From JAUSIK01 sp964547875 (lineage in GTDB: Archaea > Nanobdellota > Nanobdellia > Pacearchaeales > GW2011-AR1), in NCBI GenBank assembly GCA_964547875.1, contig CAZJPE010000007.1:1-50160 (forward strand): a stretch of DNA of 50,160 bases. Direction: 5' to 3'. The notes below the pieces were generated by a model, which ran no database searches, was not told the DNA's origin, and saw nothing but the letters and a program-made list of their open reading frames with translations. This document shows positions 7,699 to 15,820 of this stretch, in pieces. The position numbers and the translations under genes are program-made. Numbering within the stretch: the first letter of the stretch is position 1; every line of letters starts with the position of its first letter.

Positions 7699-8090
7699 TA
7701 GACATTTCAAACATAGAAAAAGCGAAAAAAGAAATTAAGAATTGCAGCGAAAGGCCAGTAGTAGTAAAAGCGCAGGATGACGAATTTAACAGGAAGATAC
7801 TGGAATATGGGAATTTTGATATTTTGCTCTTGGATTCTGGCTTGAATCATGTTCTGGCAAGGATTGCTGCAAGAAATAAGATAGCGATTGGTATTGATTT
7901 AAATGAACTAAGGAAACTGGGAAAAAGAGAAAAGGCGATAATACTGGGAAAAATAATCCAAAATATAAAGATATGCAGAAAGGCAAATGCTAAATTTGTG
8001 ATTTTAAATTTTAAGGATAAAAGAGACGCATCTTCATTTTTTATTTCAATTGGAGCTTCTACTAAACAAGTTGGTGAAGCAATTTCATAA
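7695..8090 (+). CDS. rnp3: RNase P protein component 3 (Rpp30), short form
   Basis: The protein matches Rpp30 features: a TIM-barrel-like alternation, with LLLDSGLNHVLARIAARNKI (about 45-64) followed by AIGIDLNELRKLGKREKA (about 65-82), which is characteristic of archaeal Rpp30. At 131 residues it is shorter than the usual 200 or so, as in other reduced archaeal genomes. It would act with the RNase P RNA in 5' maturation of tRNAs. It is translationally coupled to the upstream PIN toxin by a 4-nt overlap. Confidence 0.8.
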   Translation: MIDISNIEKAKKEIKNCSERPVVVKAQDDEFNRKILEYGNFDILLLDSGLNHVLARIAARNKIAIGIDLNELRKLGKREKAIILGKIIQNIKICRKANAKFVILNFKDKRDASSFFISIGASTKQVGEAIS

Positions 8091-8127
8091 AAGATAAATT
8101 TAAATAGTAAAATTAGATTGCATTTTT

Positions 8128-8502
8128 ATGGAAAAAGATAAATATAAAAAATTGCATGAGGAAGAAATAGAAGAATTAGCATACGAAAAGGAAAAACAAA
8201 ATATGGAAAAACAATCAAAATATTCAGCTAATAAATATAGGAGATTATTTCTGAGCACTATTGGTTTAATATCCTTTGGTTTTATTTGCGGGACGTCTGC
8301 ATTTGTTGCTTATTATTTTGGTTATGGTCGTGGAGAGAAAGATTCTATCTTAGAATTAGAAAAATTGCAAAGAAATGGGGAAATAAAAATATTCTCAAGG
8401 CAAGGCATGGAGAAAATGGATAAAGATTTAGAAGAATTAATGGAACAAGAAAGGGCAAAATATTTTTTTAAGGGGTTATTAGACAGAAAAAAAAACAATT
8501 AA
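8128..8502 (+). CDS. Single-pass membrane protein, 124 residues
   Basis: A charged Lys/Glu-rich cytoplasmic N-terminus (1-45) is followed by one membrane segment (about 48-70, IGLISFGFICGTSAFVAYYF) and a charged helical tail (75-124). The start lies about 25 nt after an ATTTAAATAG box near 8097-8106. It sits between rnp3 and pheS. Family not recognised. Confidence 0.55.
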   Translation: MEKDKYKKLHEEEIEELAYEKEKQNMEKQSKYSANKYRRLFLSTIGLISFGFICGTSAFVAYYFGYGRGEKDSILELEKLQRNGEIKIFSRQGMEKMDKDLEELMEQERAKYFFKGLLDRKKNN

Positions 8503-8547
8503 ATTGTAAAACCAAACTTTTTTAATCCTTCCAGCCTCATCTTTATC

Positions 8548-10059
8548 ATGGCTAATCAATTGGAAAAAATAATAGAAAAATTATCGCCTATAGAAAGAAA
8601 GATAATACCTTTTTTAAATATGAATATAGGGGAGATAGAAAAAGAAGCAGGCTTGGATAATACTTCTGTTTTAAGGGCATTGAGATTTTTAGAGAGCAAG
8701 AATATTGTTAAAATAACGAAGAAAACGCAAAGGATGATAGAACTTGGGACAAATGGGCTGTATTATAAGAAGACTTTTCTTCCTGAAAGAAAACTTCTTG
8801 GCTTTTTAGAGAATAATAACAATGTAACAATAGATGACGCAAAAAAACTCTCAAAATTATCTGATAACGAATTCGATGTTTCTCTCGGTTTACTAAAAAA
8901 TAAGGGCTTTATTGAAATAAAGAATGCTAAAATACAGATGATAGTCCTGAGAGAAGAACTTATCAAAAAAACTCCTGAAGAGCAGTTTCTTGAGCTTCTT
9001 CCAATTGACGAGGAAAAATTGAGTCCTGATTTGGAAGAGGTTTTTTCTAATCTGAAGAAGAGAAAGGATGTCGTAAAGGTGAGGGAGGCGAGCATCATAT
9101 ATTTTGAGCTTACAGAACTTGGGAAACAATTAATCAAAAAAGAAATAAGAGCTGATTTAATTGAAGAAATAACTCCAGAGATTATAAAAAACTGGGGAAA
9201 GAACAAGAAATTTCGCGCTTATGACATAAAATCTCATGTGCCAATAATACATGGAGGAAAGAAGCATTTTGTTAATCAATCCATTGATTATGCCAAGAGA
9301 ATATGGCTTGATTTAGGCTTCAAAGAGATGACAGGCCCTATAGTACAGACTGCTTTCTGGAATTTTGATTCTCTATTTACGCCGCAGGATCATCCTGCGA
9401 GGGAAATGCAGGATACTTTTTTTATAAAAGATATTGAGGGGAAACTTACTGACAAAGCGCTTGTTACAAGAGTTAAGCAAGCTCATGAGTCAGGAGTTGA
9501 TAATAGCAAGGGCTGGAGATATGAATGGGATGAAAAAGAAGCAAGAAAAGTTATTCTTAGAACTCATACAACTGTTTTATCTGCGCAGACAGTTGCGAAA
9601 TTGAAAGAGGCAGACATACCTGTTAAATATTTTACAATTGGGAAAGTGTTCCGCAATGAGACACTTGACTGGAAGCACACATTTGAATTTTATCAGACAG
9701 AGGGAATTGTAATAGATAAAAATGCAACATTTAGGCATTTATTAGGCTATCTTCAGGAGTTTTATAGGAAAATGGGTTTTGAGAAAATAAAATTCACTCC
9801 TACTTTTTATCCATTCACAGAACCAAGCGTTGAAATTCTGGTGTTTCATGAAGAAAGAAAAGAGTGGCTTGAACTTGGAGGAGGAGGCATTTTCAGGCCA
9901 GAGGTAGTGATTCCGCTTTTAGGAAAAAATATTCCTATTCTTGCATGGGGGCAGGGATTTGATAGGATAATAAGCGATTATTACAAGATAAAAGATTTGA
10001 GAGAGATGTATTCAAATGATTTAAAGCAATTGAGGAATATGAAGATGTGGATAAAATGA
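8548..10059 (+). CDS. pheS: Phenylalanyl-tRNA synthetase alpha subunit
   Basis: A 503-residue archaeal/eukaryal-type PheRS alpha chain. The N-terminal 200 residues contain winged-helix repeats (LDNTSVLRALRFLESKNIVK) used for tRNA contact. The class II catalytic core follows, with motif 2 FRNETLDWKHTFEFYQTEG (about 371-389) and motif 3 LGGGGIFRPEVVIPLLG with ILAWGQGFDRI (about 445-475). It aminoacylates tRNA-Phe as an alpha2beta2 enzyme with the pheT product encoded 58 nt downstream. Confidence 0.95.
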   Translation: MANQLEKIIEKLSPIERKIIPFLNMNIGEIEKEAGLDNTSVLRALRFLESKNIVKITKKTQRMIELGTNGLYYKKTFLPERKLLGFLENNNNVTIDDAKKLSKLSDNEFDVSLGLLKNKGFIEIKNAKIQMIVLREELIKKTPEEQFLELLPIDEEKLSPDLEEVFSNLKKRKDVVKVREASIIYFELTELGKQLIKKEIRADLIEEITPEIIKNWGKNKKFRAYDIKSHVPIIHGGKKHFVNQSIDYAKRIWLDLGFKEMTGPIVQTAFWNFDSLFTPQDHPAREMQDTFFIKDIEGKLTDKALVTRVKQAHESGVDNSKGWRYEWDEKEARKVILRTHTTVLSAQTVAKLKEADIPVKYFTIGKVFRNETLDWKHTFEFYQTEGIVIDKNATFRHLLGYLQEFYRKMGFEKIKFTPTFYPFTEPSVEILVFHEERKEWLELGGGGIFRPEVVIPLLGKNIPILAWGQGFDRIISDYYKIKDLREMYSNDLKQLRNMKMWIK

Positions 10060-10130
10060 AGTTAATTAATATGAAAATGGGAAAAATAAAAAATAAAATG
10101 AGAAAGATTGAGGAAAAATGGCAAATGTAA
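10056..10130 (+). CDS. Possible 24-residue linking ORF between pheS and pheT
   Basis: An ATG inside the pheS stop (ATGA, 10056-10059) opens a Lys/Met-rich frame (MKLINMKMGKIKNKMRKI...) that ends at TAA 10128-10130, just inside pheT. It could carry ribosomes across the 58-nt gap and couple synthesis of the two subunits. The composition is low complexity, so it may be chance. Confidence 0.2.
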   Translation: MKLINMKMGKIKNKMRKIEEKWQM

Positions 10131-11758
10131 AGTTTTCCAGAGTGGAATTTGAAAAGCATTTTAAATTGACAGACGAAGTGATAAATAAGATAGGATTATT
10201 TGGCGTATCTGTAGAAAAGATGAGCGATAGAGAGATAGAATTAGAAATTCTTCCAAACAGACCTGACTTACTTTCTATGCAGGGATTTATCCGTGCATTC
10301 AAGAATTTTTTTGGGAAGGAAAAGAGTATTAAGAAGTACAAAATAAAGAAACCTGAAAAAAACTATTATGTCAAAATAGATGCGGTTGTAAAAACTGTGC
10401 GCCCATTTACAGCCTGCGCCATAGTGAAAAATATTTCATTCAATGACGAGAAGATTAAAGAGATTATAGACTTGCAAGAAAAATTGCATGCAACTATTGG
10501 AAGAAACAGGAAAAAATTAGCAATAGGCATATATCCGCTTGAGAAGATAGAATTACCAATAACATATACTGCTCTTCCTCCTGAGAAAATTAATTTTATT
10601 CCCTTGGGAGCGAATAGGAAGATGAGTGGCCTTCAGATTATTCAAAAGCATCAGACAGGGAAAGAATATGCTCGCTTGCTTGAAGGATTTTCAAAATATC
10701 CTGTTTTTATTGACGGCAAAAATAATATCTTGTCCATGCCTCCAATAATAAACAGTGACGAAACAGGAAGAATCACTAATCTCACAAGAGATGTTTTTTT
10801 AGAGTGTTCTGGAATGGATTTTTCATTACTGATGAAAACCCTAAACATTTTTGTGACAGCGCTTTCTGACATGGGCGGGGAAATTTATGCAATGGAGCTT
10901 GATTATGGGAAAGATAAATATATTGCTCCCAATCTTACTCCTGAAAAAATGAAGCTTTCATTAGAAAATACCAATAAAATACTGGGCTTGAATTTAAAAC
11001 AGCATGAATTGACAAGGCTATTGGGGAGAATGGGATATAACTATAAAAATGGGGCTGTAGAAATTTCTCCTTGGAGATTGGATATTCTACACGAAGTGGA
11101 TATAATTGAAGACATTGCTATCGCATATGGCTATAACAGATTTATTCCAGAGCTGGCGAGCATTTCGTCTATTGCTGAAGAATCTCAAGAGGGTAAGATA
11201 AAATCCAAGCTCTCTGATATTTTAGCAGGTTTGGGTTTAATAGAGATTTCTTCATATAGCTTGATTAAAAAAGAAGAGGTAGAGAGAATCAAGCCTGATA
11301 ATCTTGTAAGATTGGAAGATTCTAAAACAGACTATAAATTCCTTCGTTATAATATGCTTGTTCCGATGCTTAGAACATTATCAGGGAATAAAGACGCAGA
11401 TTATCCGCAGAAGTTATTTGAGATTGGAAAGGTTTTTACTAAAGAGGCCAAGATGCAGACAGAGACAGGAATTGCAGAAGAGGAAAATCTTATCATTGCG
11501 CTAACTCCTGGGAATTTTACAGAAATGAAACAGATTCTTGATTATTTTACGAAAATTCTTTGTTTAGAATATAGGATAGACGAAACAAACAATAAAGATT
11601 TTATAGAAGGCAGAACAGCATCTATTTTAATAAACGATAAGAAAGTTGGATACATGGGAGACTTGCATCCAAAAACTCTTAACGCATGGAATATCAGGAT
11701 GCCTGTATCGGTTTTGGAAATCTCGCTTGAGGAGATTTTTAAAACTTATCCGAAATAA
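10118..11758 (+). CDS. pheT: Phenylalanyl-tRNA synthetase beta subunit
   Basis: A 546-residue archaeal-type beta chain, normal size for this lineage and shorter than bacterial PheT. LPNRPDLLSMQGFIRAF (about 44-60) is the conserved N-terminal region; the B3/B4 segment follows (SMPPIINSDETGRIT); and WRLDILHEVDIIEDIAIAYG (about 322-341) is the B5/catalytic-like region. The protein structures the alpha2beta2 enzyme and houses the editing site for mischarged Tyr. It converges with the 155-residue gene downstream and overlaps it by 13 nt. Confidence 0.93.
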   Translation: MANVKFSRVEFEKHFKLTDEVINKIGLFGVSVEKMSDREIELEILPNRPDLLSMQGFIRAFKNFFGKEKSIKKYKIKKPEKNYYVKIDAVVKTVRPFTACAIVKNISFNDEKIKEIIDLQEKLHATIGRNRKKLAIGIYPLEKIELPITYTALPPEKINFIPLGANRKMSGLQIIQKHQTGKEYARLLEGFSKYPVFIDGKNNILSMPPIINSDETGRITNLTRDVFLECSGMDFSLLMKTLNIFVTALSDMGGEIYAMELDYGKDKYIAPNLTPEKMKLSLENTNKILGLNLKQHELTRLLGRMGYNYKNGAVEISPWRLDILHEVDIIEDIAIAYGYNRFIPELASISSIAEESQEGKIKSKLSDILAGLGLIEISSYSLIKKEEVERIKPDNLVRLEDSKTDYKFLRYNMLVPMLRTLSGNKDADYPQKLFEIGKVFTKEAKMQTETGIAEEENLIIALTPGNFTEMKQILDYFTKILCLEYRIDETNNKDFIEGRTASILINDKKVGYMGDLHPKTLNAWNIRMPVSVLEISLEEIFKTYPK

Positions 11759-12213
11759 GTTCTTTCTTTTTTATTGATAAAGTTCTTTGGGGTTTTTATG
11801 TTTGTGATAATCTGTCTGAATCCCTGCCTTAGCTCTTGCCATTTTTTGAAGACTTCTTTGATTAGACTTGCCTCTTTGTTTTCAGATGTATCTATTTCTA
11901 ATTCAAGTGAGAGAAGGCTTAAATCAGCGAGCGAAGAGTATGTGTCATCAATTATTTTTCTATCCTCCTGGGACATTGTTCTGATATAAGGCAGATACAT
12001 TCTTGGAGCATTGATAGGATTAATCAGCATTTCCAAGAAGCTCATTGAATTGACTATTTTTTCCATCATAATTTTTCTAATAGCCCTTAATATTTTGTCG
12101 CTCTCTTTTTCAAGTTTATCTATTTCAAAGTCAGCATTCAAATCTTCAAATTTTGGCAGTTTGTGCTTTTTTTCCAATTCAGCATATTCTTTCTTTAGAT
12201 TCTGGAGTTCCAT
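11746..12213 (-). CDS. Helical hypothetical protein, 155 residues
   Basis: An all-alpha, charged protein. Residues 1-50 form a coiled coil (LQNLKKEYAELEKKHKLPKF); the middle has a hydrophobic motif MSFLEMLINPINAPRMYLPY; the C-terminus is basic. No signal or membrane segment. Its 3' end overlaps the pheT 3' end. It starts just past an AT-rich promoter (TATAAAAG on the minus strand, about 12233-12240). Family not recognised. Confidence 0.5.
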   Translation of the reverse strand: MELQNLKKEYAELEKKHKLPKFEDLNADFEIDKLEKESDKILRAIRKIMMEKIVNSMSFLEMLINPINAPRMYLPYIRTMSQEDRKIIDDTYSSLADLSLLSLELEIDTSENKEASLIKEVFKKWQELRQGFRQIITNIKTPKNFINKKERTYFG

Positions 12214-12272
12214 GAGAGATTAATAAAAAACGTCTTTTATATAATTAACTGATTTGTTTAGTTAATTGAAAA

Positions 12273-12344
12273 AGCCCCAGCCGAGGATTGAACTCGGGAC
12301 CTCGTCCTTACCAAGGACGCACTCTACCACTGAGCCACTGGGGC
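12273..12344 (-). tRNA. tRNA-Thr (GGT)
   Basis: On the minus strand the acceptor GCCCCAG pairs with CTGGGGC, then discriminator T as usual for archaeal tRNA-Thr. The D arm is GCTC..GAGT, the anticodon stem CGTCC/GGACG with loop TTGGTAA (anticodon GGT), and the T loop TTCAATC. 72 nt, no intron, CCA not encoded. Confidence 0.95.
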
Positions 12345-12380
12345 ACTAAAGAAGAAAAATAAAATCATATAAAAATATAA

Positions 12381-12602
12381 CTATTTGTCAATATAGGTTT
12401 CATTGAATTGCGGAAGCCATTCAAACTTGACTACATAAGTTGTGACTTCAAGGCCCTGCGTAAAAAGTGTTTCCAGCCATGAAGAATACATATTGAGAAA
12501 TATGTTTCTGTCATTAGTTTCTTTAAGATATAATTCGTGATTGCTGATTATAAATAAAGCGCCGAGGAATAACAATTTAAGGATAATCAAGCCAATCTTC
12601 AT
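12381..12602 (-). CDS. Small membrane-anchored protein, 73 residues
   Basis: An N-terminal hydrophobic segment (residues 3-20, IGLIILKLLFLGALFIIS) is followed by a polar 50-residue domain with several aromatic residues. Start overlaps the stop of the upstream 110-residue gene by 4 nt, so both are one operon and probably one membrane complex. No family recognised. Confidence 0.55.
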   Translation of the reverse strand: MKIGLIILKLLFLGALFIISNHELYLKETNDRNIFLNMYSSWLETLFTQGLEVTTYVVKFEWLPQFNETYIDK

Positions 12603-12931
12603 TTTGATTTTGATGCGTTAGTTGTTGAATTTAGTGTCCAATCTTGATTGACTGCATAGCCTGTTATTTTTCCCAAATTTTTGAAAATGCTTATGAACCA
12701 TGTGAAATACACTTTTCCTGCGTGCGTTATGCCTTTATAGCTTGTCAAATCTAGGTCATATCTTTTGTAGATGGTATAAAATGAAAACGAGACAAATAAT
12801 ATTAGGCCTATGGCTATAAAGACAAAGCCATATTTTTTCATTAACGCGAAGATAAACATTAGATCTTGAGTTTTAAATATGGCAATAAATAAGAATATTA
12901 ACAAAATTCCTAACAACCACCAACTTACCAT
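12599..12931 (-). CDS. Two-TM membrane protein, 110 residues
   Basis: Residues 3-19 (SWWLLGILLIFLFIAIF) and about 35-55 (FVFIAIGLILFVSFSFYTIY) are membrane segments. A soluble C-terminal part of about 55 residues ends in a polar Asn/Thr/Ser/Lys tail. First gene of a two-gene operon with the 73-residue membrane protein. The AT-rich upstream TATATAAATG (about 12945-12954 on the minus strand) is a probable promoter. Function unknown. Confidence 0.55.
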   Translation of the reverse strand: MVSWWLLGILLIFLFIAIFKTQDLMFIFALMKKYGFVFIAIGLILFVSFSFYTIYKRYDLDLTSYKGITHAGKVYFTWFISIFKNLGKITGYAVNQDWTLNSTTNASKSK

Positions 12932-13225
12932 CTTTTTACCTCATTTATATATTATAATACTTCTATAAAAATCTTTCTTATTGTCTGCATTGTTGTATTA
13001 AAGGGAGCTAGTTCTGTTTTTTGATAATGATACATGAGCTTTACTTTTAATTACTTAAACTATCAGGTTATAGATTAAATAAGAAAGCACTGAGAATCCA
13101 GCAACAACAAAACTAAAGATTATTTTATCTTCATAAATTTTTTGGTAAATTATTCAAGAAAAATCTTGAAAATATGCTTATAACTAGTTCTTAAAACTCT
13201 CGCTTATGCAATAATATACTTATTG
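12932..13225. other. Intergenic region with a possible decayed membrane ORF
   Basis: No intact gene is visible. The minus strand about 13055-13150 reads through a hydrophobic segment (IIFSFVVAGFSVLSYLIYNL) ending in a stop, but without an ATG, GTG or TTG start; this could be the tail of a lost small membrane protein. The rest is AT-rich promoter-like sequence. Confidence 0.3.
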
Positions 13226-13678
13226 CTAAGCTAAGAATATTGCAAAAAATAAGAATATATCTATGATGAGGAATACGAAGAATATTGTTTTATCAAGCAT
13301 GCTGCCTGTTTTTATAACGCCTGATGTGCTGAATTTGAATGGCCAGAACGGCCTTATTCCATTGACAGTGAAGCTATCCGCGAATAAATGAAATGAATAT
13401 CCCAAGAAGAAGGGCAGTGCAAAAATTGGGAAAAAGAATGCGAAAATCAGCGAGATTAAAATGCATATTGTATAACTATGCATGGGACCGCGGTGAGTAA
13501 GAAATGCTTGGACTGGGCGAAAGATTTTCTTTTTTCCAAGATGAGAGCGTATTGTATCTATGTCGGGTAGCAAACTAGAAATTATTACAATTGGGATAAA
13601 GAAGGCTTTGTATTTAACAAAAGGCAGGAAGTACAAAGTGAGAGCAGTGCCGATTGCAAGATGAGTCCTCTTTATCAT
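13226..13678 (-). CDS. YdjM/DUF457-type membrane-bound hydrolase-like protein
   Basis: A 150-residue integral membrane protein of about four helices with the family signatures. These are an N-terminal RTHLAIG, the acidic LLPDIDTIRS motif (about 36-45), THRGPMHS (about 61-68) with conserved histidines, and GYSFHLFADSFTVNG (about 92-106) with the H..D pair. These metal-ligand-like residues give the family its 'metal-dependent hydrolase' label, although activity is poorly defined. Full length for the family. Confidence 0.8.
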   Translation of the reverse strand: MIKRTHLAIGTALTLYFLPFVKYKAFFIPIVIISSLLPDIDTIRSHLGKKKIFRPVQAFLTHRGPMHSYTICILISLIFAFFFPIFALPFFLGYSFHLFADSFTVNGIRPFWPFKFSTSGVIKTGSMLDKTIFFVFLIIDIFLFFAIFLA

Positions 13679-13770
13679 TTGCTGAAGAGTTAATATATAG
13701 ATTTAAATTTATGCTTGATGAGAAAGTTTTAAAAGATAAAATAATTAGGATATTTTATAGAAAGATTTAT

Positions 13771-13843
13771 AGCCCTATGGTGTAGTGGTCAAGCATTGCG
13801 GGTTCTGGTCCCGTAGACCCAGGTTCGAATCCTGGTGGGGCTA
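13771..13843 (+). tRNA. tRNA-Gln (CTG)
   Basis: Acceptor AGCCCTA pairs with TGGGGCT, discriminator A. The anticodon stem GCGGG/CCCGT encloses loop TTCTGGT with anticodon CTG. T arm CCAGG-TTCGAAT-CCTGG. 73 nt, no intron, CCA not encoded. It lies immediately upstream of the repeat-bounded cassette at 13.9-16.0 kb. Confidence 0.95.
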
Positions 13844-13923
13844 TATAATTGAAGAAAAAGAGATAAAATGAAAGACTGTTCAAGATAAAATACCATAAGT
13901 TAATGTTTTTAGCGATATCGTAT

Positions 13924-14025
13924 GACATTTACAGAAGTTTGCAATGGTATTTTGAGCGAAGCGAACTATATTGAAAAGATGCAAATTTGGGTTGAGTGGG
14001 TGCAACCCTCGAGCCTGTAAATGTC
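13924..14025. other. Structured noncoding segment, three-way-junction-like
   Basis: An 11-bp perfect stem (13924-13934 with 14015-14025, GACATTTACAG/CTGTAAATGTC) encloses two further helices. These are 13937-13943 with 13980-13986 (GTTTGCA/TGCAAAT, one wobble) and 13989-13993 with 14004-14008 (GGGTT/AACCC). Several short motifs within it (TTTGGGTTGAGTG, GTGCAAC) recur in the cassette ends nearby and at 33.0-33.9 kb. It could be a noncoding RNA or part of a mobile-element end. No coding frame of note. Confidence 0.5.
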
Positions 14026-14087
14026 TGTTATACAAGGTTTTCTGAAAGAAAAAGTGCAACGTCCCCGAGCCATTTATGGCGAAGGCG

Positions 14088-14226
14088 TTTGTGAGTGTGC
14101 GTGGGTGGTCGGGGGTTTGGTGGTGGGAAACTGAAAATTTCCATTTATATAAGAGAAATTATCGCAGTATTTTTTAGTTAGTGGGGTTGGGGCCGTTAGT
14201 TAGTTTCAAAATCCGAAAGGTTTATA
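14088..14226. repeat. Cassette 1 left end (inverted relative to 15819-15973), with built-in promoter
   Basis: Three blocks are exact inverse complements of blocks in the right end: 14088-14100 (13 nt) with 15961-15973, 14154-14165 (12 nt) with 15936-15947, and 14184-14193 (10 nt) with 15819-15828. The order is preserved, though the spacing differs. The inner edge carries CCGAAAGGTTTATAAA (14211-14226), a TATA box driving the cargo. The cassette 2 left end (33125-33209) shares the AAATTATCG, GGGTTGGG and CCGAAAG(G/A)TTTATAAA blocks in the same order and orientation. Confidence 0.75.
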
Positions 14227-14275
14227 AATAAGCATATCTTACAATAAGAAAGTAAGAAACAGGAGGAAAAACAAA

Positions 14276-14545
14276 ATGGCAGTTGAAATGGTAAAAATGT
14301 CTTCAAAAGGGCAGATAGTAATACCCCAAGATATAAGGGCAGAAATATCTGCTTCAGAAGGAACTATGTTTGCAGTAGTCAGCGGAAGAGATAGCATAGT
14401 TTTAAAGAAAATTGTAACTCCCTCAAAAGAAGAGTTAATCCGCGAACTTAAAGAGATAGCAAAAGAAGGAAGAAAGAGGTTAGAAGTAAAAGGTATTAAA
14501 GAGGCAGATATATCCGGGATAGTAGAAAAATCAAGAAAAAGATGA
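14276..14545 (+). CDS. AbrB/SpoVT-type antitoxin
   Basis: Residues 1-48 form a swapped-hairpin AbrB domain (VKMSSKGQIVIPQDIRAEIS ... GRDSIVLKKI). Residues 50-89 are a charged helical tail that would wrap the PIN toxin encoded by the overlapping downstream gene. It should bind its own promoter. AGGAGG (14262-14267) is a Shine-Dalgarno-like site 8 nt before the ATG, rare in this window. The promoter belongs to the conserved cassette left end. Confidence 0.87.
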   Translation: MAVEMVKMSSKGQIVIPQDIRAEISASEGTMFAVVSGRDSIVLKKIVTPSKEELIRELKEIAKEGRKRLEVKGIKEADISGIVEKSRKR

Positions 14546-14943
14546 TAACAAAAATTGTATTTGACACAAATGTGTTAATATCTGCTACCCTATGGGATAA
14601 TAGCGTGGCTCAGAAATTTTTGTTTAAGTGTATAAAAGAAAATGTTCAAATTTTCTCATCTCAAGAGATAATTGAAGAGTACAAGGAAATTCTGGCAAGA
14701 GATTTTGACTATAAAGAGCAGGAGACAGGAGAGATACTTGAGAGAGTTCTTCAGTTTGTGACTTTGGTAACTCCTAGCAAGAAAGTTGATATTGTTAAAG
14801 AAGATGCTGATGATAACAAAATTTTAGAGTGTGCTGTTGAATCAAAATCAGAATATATTGTCTCTTATGACAAACATCTTTTGAAGCTTAAAGAATTTCA
14901 AGGAATAAAGATAGTTCGGCCTGAAGAAGCTTTAGGGTTTTAG
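14542..14943 (+). CDS. PIN-domain toxin (COG1569-type)
   Basis: A 133-residue PIN protein with FDTNVLISATLWD (about 7-19, first metal Asp), the helix SSQEIIEEYKEILAR (about 39-53), DADDNKILECAVE (about 93-105) and the strand YIVSYDKHLLKL (about 112-123). This is the full set of acidic residues. The family is a toxin component acting as an RNase. Start overlaps the antitoxin stop by 4 nt. Intact and apparently functional, as cargo of cassette 1. Confidence 0.87.
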   Translation: MITKIVFDTNVLISATLWDNSVAQKFLFKCIKENVQIFSSQEIIEEYKEILARDFDYKEQETGEILERVLQFVTLVTPSKKVDIVKEDADDNKILECAVESKSEYIVSYDKHLLKLKEFQGIKIVRPEEALGF

Positions 14944-14975
14944 TTTTTAATTCGTAAGGGACACTTTTCGTTTGT

Positions 14976-15137
14976 TTATCCAGAAGGCAATGCAGGAGGT
15001 TGAGGTATTGAGTTGCCTCCAAGAATTCCGCCGTCACTTCCACTCATTGAAAAATAAATTACTACTCCAATAGCTATAAGAATTAGGATTATTAAAATCC
15101 AGATCCATGCCGCCATTCCTCTTTTTTGTTTTGTCAT
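14976..15137 (-). CDS. 53-residue single-TM protein downstream of the broken pilin
   Basis: On the minus strand from ATG 15137 to TAA 14976: MTKQKRGMAAWIWILIILIL, one membrane helix (about 10-29), then a Gly/Ser/Pro-rich outside tail ending PQPPALPSG. The pilin pseudogene ends 20 nt upstream on the same strand, so this was probably part of a pilin/surface operon. The KRGM-hydrophobic pattern resembles archaeal class III signal peptides, but the mature part would be very short. Confidence 0.5.
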   Translation of the reverse strand: MTKQKRGMAAWIWILIILILIAIGVVIYFSMSGSDGGILGGNSIPQPPALPSG

Positions 15138-15157
15138 TTTATTGATTTTTCATAATA

Positions 15158-15820
15158 TTAAACAACATAGTTTTCTACTTTTCCTGAAGCAGTTCTAGTA
15201 CTAGCATCGCTCACGTCAAATGACCATTTAATTTCGCCAACAAAACTAACTTTTTCACCCTTTGAGAGAATACTGGTAACCTTTTCGCCTGTAGAAAGGA
15301 TGCCATATGTACATGGAATTCTAAAACTCTTTGACGCCCCAGTGCTTATTTCGGTAGAGAAAGTAGATGGCCCACAACGCTGTGCCTTATTACCTTCAAT
15401 ATATTGTAACTCTATACTTTTTATTGTTAGAGGTTTTTCCACTGCGTAATTATTACGCAAATTCAATACAATAGAATCTGTATAAATTATACCTTCATTG
15501 CAAAGAAGAGGTGCACCAACAACACAAGATGGCGTGAAGGATGTAGAGTCTTCAGAAGGTATGGAAGGCGGTGTTTCTATTATTGACTCTGTTGAGAGTT
15601 TACATTCTCCAGATACTTTTATCACTAAACCAGTTCCACCCATGCTACTCTCAAAATCAGGATCTTAATAAAAATCCCCCCATTGATTAGCAGGAGCTAC
15701 ATCCCAAAAATATGCTCTTTCTATGTTACAAGTCCCTTCAACATCATTAAGTTTCTTTCCATAAAATTCTTGAGTAGTTATAAAATTGGTTTTAGAAGAA
15801 AAATATTTTCCGTAGTCAGC
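15158..15820 (-). pseudogene. Broken pilin-like surface protein
   Basis: The C-terminal 161 codons (15158-15643) encode a Ser/Thr-rich, beta-rich extracellular domain with several cysteines and a terminal GKVENYV motif. Translating further upstream in the same frame gives more protein-like sequence (NDVEGTCNIERAYFWDVAP...) up to about 15820, interrupted by TAA at 15665-15667. Upstream of 15820 the frame enters the conserved cassette right end, and no signal peptide is found. So the gene is both stop-interrupted and beheaded at the repeat edge. The pilin assignment is inference from composition and the neighbouring small TM protein. Confidence 0.6.

Noticed and set aside
13771..13843. tRNA-Gln 3' end as an attachment site for cassette 1
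   Set aside because: No second copy of the tRNA 3' end was found near 16.0 kb or elsewhere in the window.
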